Origin: Verrucomicrobiota bacterium
GTDB lineage: Bacteria; Verrucomicrobiota; Verrucomicrobiia; Opitutales; UBA953
Reading direction: 5' to 3'
Length of the DNA stretch: 64,000 bases
Assembly: GCA_030834165.1 (NCBI GenBank)
Contig: JAURFU010000003.1
Span: 20,860-84,859 of the forward strand
This document shows, piece after piece, positions 45,234 through 52,161 of this stretch; position 1 is the stretch's first letter, and each line of letters starts with the position of its first letter. The notes under the pieces are model-generated. The model saw only the letters and a program-made list of their open reading frames with translations, did not search any database and was not told the origin of the DNA. Position numbers and translations under genes: made by a program.

Positions 45234-45875
45234 ATGAGCTTCTCGCTGGACCTTACCAAGCCCCTCGGCCGCCTCGGCCTGGCTATCAACACTGTCATCC
45301 TGGGCGCCGTCTTCTACGGCGTGTCCGCCGGCGCCTACCATTACATGAGCCACACGCTTCCGGAAGCGGAAGCCCACCATGAGGAAGCCGTCGTCAAGGC
45401 TGCGCTGGTCGACAAGGCTGTCGCCAAGGCCAAGACCGCCGCCAAGGGCAAGACCTTCGACGCCGCGGCCGCCAAGACCCAGGCTGAGGCCGCCGTCTCC
45501 GCCGACTTCAAGAAGCAGGCCGATGAGATCCACCACCACGCCGTGGAAGGCTGGGCCCCCTTCGCCGTCTTCCTCCTGATCCTTTCCGCCGTGTTCTTCG
45601 CCGGATTCCTCTCGGTGTATGTCCAGCGCCGGGCTAACGACGGCGGCCTGAAGGGATTCTGGCTCTTCACCAACCACCTCGGCGCCTGGGCGCTCGCCGG
45701 TTACGTGGCCTTCTATCCGTTCCTCGCGGCTCACGCCCTGCGCAATACCTGGGCTCCGGCCTTCATCGCCGGCCTGGTGCTCCTGCTCCCGGTGCTTTTC
45801 GCCTCCGAAGGTCATCACGACCATGGCCACGACCATGATCATGGCGACGGCCACGATCACGGCCACAGCCACTGA
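45234..45875 (+). CDS. Four-helix membrane protein with histidine-rich C-terminal tail
   Basis: The 213-residue protein matches no family I recognise. Helix 1 spans about residues 11-34. A charged Ala/Lys/Glu region (about 38-105) with HH and HHH clusters follows and may be a coiled coil. Three more helices (about 108-130, 141-161 and 171-190) precede a tail that alternates His with Asp and Gly ('HHDHGHDHDHGDGHDHGHSH'). Such tails bind Zn, Ni, Co or Cu in transporters and chaperones. I start at ATG 45234; the ORF track start at 45075 overlaps the HAD gene. A metal-sensing or handling role is inferred. Confidence 0.75.
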   Translation: MSFSLDLTKPLGRLGLAINTVILGAVFYGVSAGAYHYMSHTLPEAEAHHEEAVVKAALVDKAVAKAKTAAKGKTFDAAAAKTQAEAAVSADFKKQADEIHHHAVEGWAPFAVFLLILSAVFFAGFLSVYVQRRANDGGLKGFWLFTNHLGAWALAGYVAFYPFLAAHALRNTWAPAFIAGLVLLLPVLFASEGHHDHGHDHDHGDGHDHGHSH

Positions 45876-45885
45876 GCCGGCTCAG
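45872..45885. repeat. 14-nt palindrome holding both convergent stop codons (site 1)
   Basis: CTGAGCCGGCTCAG contains the TGA of the His-tail gene and the TGA (as TCA) of surE, separated by GCCGGC. The identical sequence recurs at 49304-49317 between exbBD/tonB-like and ridA. Confidence 0.85.
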
Positions 45886-46649
45886 AGCGGCGCGGTCCCG
45901 CCGAAGTCGAAGACCGTGTGACTGATCAGACCTCGCTCCAAGACGGCGAGGTCTGATTGTTTATCGGTGGTGAGGTTCTCGCCGTCGTTCCAGGCGAACG
46001 AGAAGCCCTGCGCCGAACGCTTGAAAAGGGAGCCGTGGCGGACCAGCGCCGGGGTGCTGCGCTCCATCGCGGTGCCGTCGGTGACGGTCGCCGGGTAGTT
46101 GAGGCTATGGACGTGCAGGCCGGTCACCGGCTGGCCGACGAGGCTCTTGGCGAAGCGGGCGGCGTGGCGGCAGGCGGTCTCGAGGTGCGGGCGGAGGGCC
46201 GGCGGGCAGACCGCGGAGTTACGGTGGACCTGTTCGAAGAGCGATTGCTCGAGGTCGAGCGAGCAGGCGACTGCCGGGAGGCCCCAAGCGGTGCCTTCGG
46301 TCGCGCCGGCCAAGGTGCCGGAGCTCAGGCAGAGGGGCATGGTGGCGTTGAAGCCGATGTTGATGCCCGAGATCACGATGTCGGGCTTGACGGGAAGCAG
46401 GTGGCCGAGGGCGATGTTGACGCAGTCGGAAGGCGTGCCGTCGATGGACCAAGCCTGCTCGCCCAGGCCCGGGTGATCCGCCAAGGTGACTTCCCGGTGG
46501 CGGCTGAAAGCCCGGCCGATCCAGCTCCGCTCCCCGGAGGGGGCCGCGACGACCACCCGGAAGCCTTCGGCGACGCAGGCGGCCACCAAGGCGTGGAGGA
46601 AGGCGGCGTTGATGCCGTCGTCGTTGGTCAGCAGGGCGGTGGGTTTCAT
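45882..46649 (-). CDS. surE: 5'-nucleotidase SurE
   Basis: The 255-residue protein starts 'MKPTALLTNDDGINA', with the metal-binding Asp pair. 'APSGERSWIGRAFS', 'GTPSDCVNIAL', 'PDIVISGINIGFN' and 'SGTLAGATEGTAWGLPAVACS' are SurE family motifs. It removes phosphate from nucleoside monophosphates and possibly other substrates in stationary phase. ATG 46649 is the true start; the ORF track extends it upstream through the next gene. Its final codons contain a strong hairpin on the + strand. pcm, a frequent neighbour, is absent. Confidence 0.95.
   Translation of the reverse strand: MKPTALLTNDDGINAAFLHALVAACVAEGFRVVVAAPSGERSWIGRAFSRHREVTLADHPGLGEQAWSIDGTPSDCVNIALGHLLPVKPDIVISGINIGFNATMPLCLSSGTLAGATEGTAWGLPAVACSLDLEQSLFEQVHRNSAVCPPALRPHLETACRHAARFAKSLVGQPVTGLHVHSLNYPATVTDGTAMERSTPALVRHGSLFKRSAQGFSFAWNDGENLTTDKQSDLAVLERGLISHTVFDFGGTAPL
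45925..45957 (+). terminator. Hairpin inside the surE 3' end, likely terminator of the His-tail gene
   Basis: ATCAGACCTCGC and its perfect complement form a 12-bp stem with a 9-nt loop, followed by TGTTTATC on the + strand, about 50 bases past the His-tail gene stop. The T-tract is interrupted. Confidence 0.6.
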
Positions 46650-46657
46650 CCGGTAAA

Positions 46658-47143
46658 TCAGGGACGGCTCTCCGTCGGGCCGTTCTCGAGCTCGGCGATC
46701 TGGTCCCGCAGGACGGCCGCGGCCTCGTAATCCTCGATCCGCAGGGCGGCCTGGAGGTCGGCCCGGGCCTTGGCCAGCTTGGCGGCGCGGTTGGCTTGGC
46801 TGTCCTGGGGCCGGCGGCCATGGTGCTCCATGCCGGGCTGGATGCGCGCGATGGTCGCCAAGGCCTGGGGCGCATGCGCTTCGTAGCAGGCGGCGCAGCC
46901 GAGGCGGTGGATGCGCTCGTAGTCGGCCCAGCGGAAGCCGCAGGCCGGGCACTTGCCCCGCCCGACGGGGGCCGGGACGGTCAGCTTCAGTCCCAGCGCG
47001 AGCGAGGGCAGGATGGAGTCCGAGAGGAGGGAGGGGCAGCCCTGGCAGCAGGCGTAGGTCTCCGCCTTGCCCCCGGCGACGAGGGTGAAGTAGACGACGG
47101 CGTTCTGGACGCAGCCTTGGCAGGTGGGCGGACGAGGGATCAC
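46658..47143 (-). CDS. McsA-like zinc-finger protein with UVR motif
   Basis: The 161-residue protein has Cys pairs 'CQGCV', 'CCQGC', 'CPACGF' and 'CAAC', likely zinc sites. A C-terminal UVR motif ('KARADLQAALRIEDYEAAAVLRDQIAELE') follows. This layout resembles McsA, activator of the arginine kinase McsB, and other UvrB/UvrC-motif adaptors. mcsB, ctsR and clpC are not here. I choose GTG 47143, preceded by GGTGAGG, over GTG 47170. It is 8 bases upstream of surE. Confidence 0.8.
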   Translation of the reverse strand: MIPRPPTCQGCVQNAVVYFTLVAGGKAETYACCQGCPSLLSDSILPSLALGLKLTVPAPVGRGKCPACGFRWADYERIHRLGCAACYEAHAPQALATIARIQPGMEHHGRRPQDSQANRAAKLAKARADLQAALRIEDYEAAAVLRDQIAELENGPTESRP

Positions 47144-47232
47144 GCAGCCCTCACCATGCGGGAGAACCACCGCCGGTTCAAGCGTCCGGGCGAACCTTTT
47201 CAGGTTGAAGCCCTGCTCGCGGCGGATTGCCT

Positions 47233-48063
47233 ATGAAAGCGATGCTTTCTCCTGCCTTCATGCTCCTGCTGGCCGAGGCCGACAAGGGCGCCTTCTGGTA
47301 TTTCAAGCAGATGGACGTGGCCGGCATGGCCGTCGCCGTCGTGCTCCTCATCTGTTCCTTCATCGGCTGGGGCGCGATGATCCAGAAATGGTCCGACGTC
47401 CATGAGCTGCGCCGGCGCAACCACGCCTTCGAGCGCCGGCTGCGCGACGAGCCCGCCGTCGTCGCGCTCAACTTCCCGCGCGGCTCCAACCTCGGCCCCT
47501 ATGAGTTCCTCGTCGCCGAAGCCGTCTCCGCCGTGCAGCGCCACAAGGGGCGCCTCGTCCGTCCGTCGGACGTCACGCTGTGCATGGGCCACGTCGAGAA
47601 CGCGGTGCAGCGCGGCGTCGCGCGCACGATGGTGAAGTACGAGGACAAGATGGTGCTGCTCAGCTCGCTCGTCTCGGGCGGCCCGTTCCTCGGCCTGCTC
47701 GGTACGGTCTGGGGCGTCATGGTCACCTTCGGCGCGCTGACCGAGAAGGCCAGCATCGCGCAGCTCGCGCCCGGCGTGTGCGGCGCGCTCGTCACGACCA
47801 CGCTCGGCCTGCTCGTCGCCATCCCCGCCACCTTCGGCTATAATTACCTGCTCACCCAGGTGAAGATCATGACGACCGAGCTCGAGAACTTCGCGAGCTC
47901 GCTCGCGGACCGCGTCGAACTGGAGCTCGAAGGCGAAGCCCGCCGCAACTTCGACGCGGCCCAGGAACGCGAACGCCTGCAACGCGCCGCGCAGGCCGCC
48001 GCCTCGGCTCCGGCGCCCGAAGTTCCGCCGGCCGCCTTGCCCGGATGGGAGGACGCCCAGTAA
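47233..48063 (+). CDS. exbB: MotA/TolQ/ExbB family proton channel protein
   Basis: The 276-residue protein has three main membrane helices. An N-terminal region with the first helix ('VAGMAVAVVLLICSFIGWGAMIQKW') precedes the conserved channel part 'LLSSLVSGGPFLGLLGTVWGVMVTFGAL' and 'LAPGVCGALVTTTLGLLVAIPATFGYNYL'. These match ExbB/TolQ pores that use the proton gradient with ExbD/TolR. I start at ATG 47233 rather than TTG 47227. A poorly conserved Ala-rich tail ends the protein. exbD follows after 6 bases. Confidence 0.93.
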   Translation: MKAMLSPAFMLLLAEADKGAFWYFKQMDVAGMAVAVVLLICSFIGWGAMIQKWSDVHELRRRNHAFERRLRDEPAVVALNFPRGSNLGPYEFLVAEAVSAVQRHKGRLVRPSDVTLCMGHVENAVQRGVARTMVKYEDKMVLLSSLVSGGPFLGLLGTVWGVMVTFGALTEKASIAQLAPGVCGALVTTTLGLLVAIPATFGYNYLLTQVKIMTTELENFASSLADRVELELEGEARRNFDAAQERERLQRAAQAAASAPAPEVPPAALPGWEDAQ

Positions 48064-48069
48064 GACCTG

Positions 48070-48495
48070 ATGGCCCGCTCTTTTTCCAAGCCTAACCGGC
48101 TGCACGTGATGAACGAGCTGAACGTCACGCCGATGCTCGACCTCTGCTTCGTGCTGCTGATCATCTTCATGATCGCGACGCCGGTGCTGGAGCAGACGAC
48201 CGCCGTCAACCTGCCCAAGGCCGACAAGGGCGCGGGGAAGGCCCCCGACGCGAAGTCCCAGCATCGCGTCGTGAGCATCGACCGCAACGGGGGCCTTTCG
48301 CTCGGCGCCCGTCCGGTCACGACCGCCCAGCTCGAAGCCGAGTTCGCCGTGCTGGCGGCCTTGCCGGAGGCCGAGCAGCCCGTCGTCCGCATCCGCGGCG
48401 ACGGCGCGATCTCGTACCAGAAGATCATCGACGTGCTGTCCCTCGCCAAGGCCAAGGGCCTGACGAAGGCGGCGCTCGACACCGAGACCCGCTGA
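48070..48495 (+). CDS. exbD: ExbD/TolR family protein
   Basis: The 141-residue protein has the single helix typical of ExbD/TolR: 'MNELNVTPMLDLCFVLLIIFMIATPVL', with the functional Asp (near residue 22) that carries protons. The periplasmic domain with 'IDRNGGLSLGARPVT' and 'VVRIRGDGAISYQKIIDVL' completes the family fold. It works with the ExbB-like protein upstream. The TolA/TonB-like gene starts 2 bases downstream. Confidence 0.95.
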   Translation: MARSFSKPNRLHVMNELNVTPMLDLCFVLLIIFMIATPVLEQTTAVNLPKADKGAGKAPDAKSQHRVVSIDRNGGLSLGARPVTTAQLEAEFAVLAALPEAEQPVVRIRGDGAISYQKIIDVLSLAKAKGLTKAALDTETR

Positions 48496-48497
48496 AC

Positions 48498-49307
48498 ATG
48501 GCCGCCCAGGGCAAAGGTTGGATCGGTTCCGTCCTCGTGCACCTCGGCCTCCTCGGCGCGATCGTCGCTTTCTCCTGGTATGCCGCCCGTCAGGACGGCG
48601 AGAACGTCGACCCCGTCGACCCGCTGCTCATCGACCTCGCCGGCATCCCCGGCAAGCGTCCCGGCGAGGTCGGCAAGGCCCCCGGCGTCGCCCAAGGCGC
48701 GGAGACGGGCACGAACAACGGCATCGCCCGCATCAAGGTCCCCAAGCTCAACGTCGAGAAGATCCTCCGCGAGCGCGAACAGGCCGAGCAGGCCGCGCAG
48801 ACGGCGTCGGCCCCCAAGACCTCGACGAAGGCCGTCGTGAAGAACGGCGTCGGCGCCAAGTCCGCCCGCACGACCCTCGACGAGTTCAACAAGAGCCAGG
48901 GCGGCAAGTCCGGCCGCCCCGGCGCGTCCGCCAAGTCCGGCGGCATCGGCGGCGTCTCCGTCAAGAAAGGCCGCAGCTACGGCGCGGGCGACAACGGAGG
49001 CGAGGGCGGTTCGGCTTCCGAGCTGGCGCTCTACGCCGGCGAGGTCCAGGCGCGCCTGCTCACGGCGTGGCGCGAGATCGTCGCGGCCGAAGGCGATTCC
49101 GTGGCGTCCGGCGGCACGTGCGGCGTGACCGTCAACGTCGACGCAGCCGGTTTCGTGACGTTCTCCGGCTGGATCAACGCGCCGCGCGACGCGCGCATGG
49201 CCGAGCTCGTGAAGCGCGCGTGCGCCCGGATCGGCAACTGCGGCAAGCCGCCGAAGGGCAAGTCGTTCAAGATCGACTTCACCCGCGTCAGCCTGTCCGA
49301 GGGCTGA
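48498..49307 (+). CDS. TolA/TonB-like periplasmic energy transducer
   Basis: The 269-residue protein has one N-terminal helix (about residues 9-27), a Lys/Ala/Gly-rich linker (about 50-170) and a C-terminal alpha/beta domain ('LYAGEVQARLLTAWREIVA', 'GVTVNVDAAGFVTFSGWI') of TolA/TonB type. Three Cys occur in this domain; TolA family domains often contain a disulfide. Position after exbB and exbD supports a role in transmitting proton-motive energy to the outer membrane. TolB and Pal are not in the window, so Tol-like and TonB-like roles cannot be separated. Confidence 0.8.
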   Translation: MAAQGKGWIGSVLVHLGLLGAIVAFSWYAARQDGENVDPVDPLLIDLAGIPGKRPGEVGKAPGVAQGAETGTNNGIARIKVPKLNVEKILREREQAEQAAQTASAPKTSTKAVVKNGVGAKSARTTLDEFNKSQGGKSGRPGASAKSGGIGGVSVKKGRSYGAGDNGGEGGSASELALYAGEVQARLLTAWREIVAAEGDSVASGGTCGVTVNVDAAGFVTFSGWINAPRDARMAELVKRACARIGNCGKPPKGKSFKIDFTRVSLSEG

Positions 49308-49317
49308 GCCGGCTCAG
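49304..49317. repeat. 14-nt palindrome holding both convergent stop codons (site 2)
   Basis: CTGAGCCGGCTCAG, identical to 45872-45885, includes the stop of the TolA/TonB-like gene and, in reverse, the stop of ridA, 6 bases apart. Confidence 0.85.
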
Positions 49318-49778
49318 TCGCGGACCTCGAGCACGATCTGCACCTCGACGGAGACGCCGAGCGGCAGGCCGTTGACGGAGACCGCGGCGCGCGCGTGCCT
49401 GCCGGCGTCGCCGAAGACCCGGAGGAGGAACTCCGAGGCGCCGTTGAGCACCTTGGGGCTGTCGCTGAAGCCGTCGACGCCGTTGACGAAGCCGTTGACC
49501 ATCACCACGCGCGTGACGCGGTCGAGCGACCCGAGGGCGGCCTTGGCGTTGGCCAGCGCGTTGAGCGCGCAGAGCTGGGCGGCCTCGGCGGCCTGGGCGA
49601 GGTCGACCTCGCGGCCGACCTTGCCGGGCGAGACGACCTTGCCGTCCTTCATCGGCAGGGTGCCGGCGAGGTAGAGCAGGGCGCCGGTGCGGACGGCCGG
49701 GACGTAGGCGCCGGCCGCGGCGGGCGGCGTGGGCAAGGTGAGGCCGAGTTCGGCGAGGCGGGCTTCGACGGAGGACAT
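49314..49778 (-). CDS. RidA/YjgF family protein
   Basis: The 154-residue protein is a RidA-like trimer subunit: 'LAGTLPMKDGKVVSPGKVG', 'AAQLCALNALANAKAALGSLDRV' and a C-terminal 'ARAAVSVNGLPLGVSVEVQIVLEV'. RidA proteins hydrolyse reactive enamines and imines from amino-acid metabolism. In the longer YjgF subgroup here, the conserved Arg of RidA proper aligns uncertainly, so the enzymatic role is less secure. I choose ATG 49778. It diverges from the ClC gene. Confidence 0.88.
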   Translation of the reverse strand: MSSVEARLAELGLTLPTPPAAAGAYVPAVRTGALLYLAGTLPMKDGKVVSPGKVGREVDLAQAAEAAQLCALNALANAKAALGSLDRVTRVVMVNGFVNGVDGFSDSPKVLNGASEFLLRVFGDAGRHARAAVSVNGLPLGVSVEVQIVLEVRD

Positions 49779-49875
49779 GAAAGGGAACTTGTCGGTTTCG
49801 GCGAGGTTCCGCAAGTCGCGGTCTCTGCGGGCCGATAACCATTGAACCGTCTGCCCGGCTGGGCCAGAAACCCGG

Positions 49876-51606
49876 ATGCTTCTGGATTACCTCCGCGAAG
49901 TCATCAGCCGCCTTCCGGCCAAGACGCGCGCCATCGTCATCACCGTCGTGCTGGGGCTGGCCGGCGGCGGCCTGGCCGTCCTGTTCCATTATTCGATCCA
50001 ATTCACCTATCGGATCGGAATCGAGGCGCTGAGCCGCGCTTCGCTGGGTGCGTTCCTTCTCGGGACGTTCGCGATCGTCATGCTCAGCAGCCTGGCGGTC
50101 GGCTGGCTGCTGACGGCTTTTTGTCCTGAGGCCGCCGGGAGTGGCATTCCTCAGGTGAAACTCGGATTCTGGCGCGATTTCGGGGCCTCGTCATGGCGGA
50201 GCGTGTGGGTCAAATTCCTGGCCGGCACCTTGAGCGTCGGCGGAGGCGCCAGCCTCGGGCGAGAAGGCCCCTCCGTGCAGCTGGCCTCCGGGCTGGCTGC
50301 CAATCTCGGCCGGGTGCTAGGGGTGCCTAGCCACCTCGGACGGGCGTCCTCTGCCGCAGGCGCCGCCTCAGGCTTGGCGGCCGCCTTCAACACCCCCATC
50401 GCCGCGGTGACGTTCGTGCTCGAAGAAATCGTCGGTGACCTGAACAGCCGGTTGTTGGGCGGCATCTTGCTCGCCTCGGTGCTGGGGGCGTTGGTCGCCC
50501 ATGCCTTGATCGGCAGCCAGCCCTCTTTCGTGCTTTCGTCGCACGGCGCTCCCGGCTGGATCGGTTATGCCCTGGCCCCGCTGGTGGCGGCTCTCGCGGC
50601 CTTTGCCGGTGGCGGATTTCAGCGGATGGCGCTCGGTGTGCGCGGATGGAACAAGGGTCTCGTCGGCCTGCCGCCCTGGTCGAGGGTGATGATCGGGGGG
50701 TTGGTCACCTGGTTGATCGGCGTCGGAGTCTTCCTCTGGACCGGACACCTGGGGGTCTTCAGCCTCGGTTACGACGACCTCGCCTCGGCCCTGAACGGCG
50801 ACCTGCTCTGGCAGGCGGCCGCGATCCTCCTGCTGGCCAAGCTCGCCGCCACCGTCTTCTGCTACGGTTTCGGCGGCTGCGGCGGGGTCTTTGCGCCGAC
50901 CTTGTTCTTCGGAGGGATGGTAGGGGCGTTGGTTTCCGCCCTTGTTTCGATGGTCCTGCCATTGACGGCGGCCGAGCATGTCGCGATGGGCGTCGTGGGC
51001 ATGTGCGCCTGCCTGGGCGGCGTCGTCCGCGCTCCGGTGACCGGCATCCTGATCATCTTTGAGATGACGCACGAGTTCAGCCTGGTGCCGTTGCTGATCA
51101 TCTCCGCCTTGGTCAGCCAGGCCATCGCCCGTCGGCTGAACCCGAAGAATTTCTACGACGACCTCCTGGAACAGGATGGGGCTGAGATCGAGCGGCGCAT
51201 GCCTCCGCGCGGTTTGACGGGGTGGATGGACGCGCCGGTCGGACGCGTCGCCAACTTCAAGCCCATCGTGGCGGAATCCTTGGACGCCGCCTACCTGGAA
51301 GGGCTGTTCGCCCGGCATCGGCACGAGCGTTTCCCGCTCGTGATCGAAGGTCGCCTCCTCGGCGTGCTCGATCGCCGGTCATTCGAGTCCGCGCGCCGGT
51401 CGGGGGCGGCTCCCGCCGTCGAACCCGCTGCCATCTGTCAGCCTGACACGAAACTGCGCGACCTGCACGCGCTGCTCGTCGATTGTCCGGGCCATCTTGC
51501 CGTGGTCACCGATCAGCCCGGCCCCGGCGGCAAGCTCGTGGCCATCATGACCCTGCATGATCTTCTGCGGGCCGAACTTCTGCTCGCCGAGGCGAGCGCC
51601 GAGTGA
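49876..51606 (+). CDS. ClC-type chloride channel or H+/Cl- exchanger with CBS region
   Basis: The 576-residue membrane protein shows ClC motifs 'GSGIPQ', 'GREGPS' (gating Glu) and 'GGVFAPTLFFGG'. 'VTFVLEEIVGD' keeps the second, proton-pathway Glu, which favours a Cl-/H+ exchanger over a channel. The C-terminal 130 residues form a CBS-like region ('FPLVIEGRLLGVLDRRSFE', 'LAVVTDQPGPGGKLVAIMTLHDLLRAE'), which may bind adenine nucleotides. It may help acid resistance or charge balance. Confidence 0.93.
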   Translation: MLLDYLREVISRLPAKTRAIVITVVLGLAGGGLAVLFHYSIQFTYRIGIEALSRASLGAFLLGTFAIVMLSSLAVGWLLTAFCPEAAGSGIPQVKLGFWRDFGASSWRSVWVKFLAGTLSVGGGASLGREGPSVQLASGLAANLGRVLGVPSHLGRASSAAGAASGLAAAFNTPIAAVTFVLEEIVGDLNSRLLGGILLASVLGALVAHALIGSQPSFVLSSHGAPGWIGYALAPLVAALAAFAGGGFQRMALGVRGWNKGLVGLPPWSRVMIGGLVTWLIGVGVFLWTGHLGVFSLGYDDLASALNGDLLWQAAAILLLAKLAATVFCYGFGGCGGVFAPTLFFGGMVGALVSALVSMVLPLTAAEHVAMGVVGMCACLGGVVRAPVTGILIIFEMTHEFSLVPLLIISALVSQAIARRLNPKNFYDDLLEQDGAEIERRMPPRGLTGWMDAPVGRVANFKPIVAESLDAAYLEGLFARHRHERFPLVIEGRLLGVLDRRSFESARRSGAAPAVEPAAICQPDTKLRDLHALLVDCPGHLAVVTDQPGPGGKLVAIMTLHDLLRAELLLAEASAE

Positions 51607-51618
51607 GTTTCCGCCGGC

Positions 51619-52125
51619 TTACTTGAGCCGCTTCATGCCCTCGATGATCTCCAGCACGAGTTCGCGGCTGCGCGCCTTGACCTCGCGGTTCAGCGCGGTG
51701 TCCGAAGTCCCGAGCGCCCGGCGGGTCTCGCCGTAGGACTGGGCGAGCACGGCCTCCTTGTTGCGGGAGATGGTCGCGTTGTCGCGCACCGAAAGGTTCA
51801 CGTCCGCGGTGTAGCGGCCGAGCCCGCGGTCGAAGCGGACTTCGATCAGCAGCAGGGGGGTGGCGGCTTCCGGGCTCAGGCCTTCGACGGACTTGGGCGT
51901 GAGGTTGGCGCGGCGGAGCTCGAGCTCCATCCCGTCGCGGATCTCGCCGCGCAGGTCGGCGTCCTCGCCGCGGTTCTCCGACGTGGTGACGTCGATGTAG
52001 AACTGGGTGATCCCCCGGAGCTTGGCGAAGGCCTTGTCCGCGGGCGCGGCGCGCAGCGGATCGGTCTGGGCTACGGCGGTCAGGGTGACGAAGGCGGCGA
52101 GCAAGGCGAGGGTCAGGGAGCGCAT
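51619..52125 (-). CDS. Secreted protein of unknown function
   Basis: The 168-residue protein has a signal peptide (cleavage near 'AVAQTD') and a mixed alpha/beta mature domain with no family I know. The pattern 'ITQFYIDVTTSENRGEDADLRGEIRDGMELELRRANL' resembles periplasmic proteins that assemble around a DUF4410-like fold, but this is a weak guess. No Cys, heme or metal motif is present. Converges on the ClC gene and lies 36 bases after the OppA-like gene on the same strand. Confidence 0.72.
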   Translation of the reverse strand: MRSLTLALLAAFVTLTAVAQTDPLRAAPADKAFAKLRGITQFYIDVTTSENRGEDADLRGEIRDGMELELRRANLTPKSVEGLSPEAATPLLLIEVRFDRGLGRYTADVNLSVRDNATISRNKEAVLAQSYGETRRALGTSDTALNREVKARSRELVLEIIEGMKRLK

Positions 52126-52161
52126 GGCGATGGGGGCAAGATAAGGCGGCGACGGCCCCGT

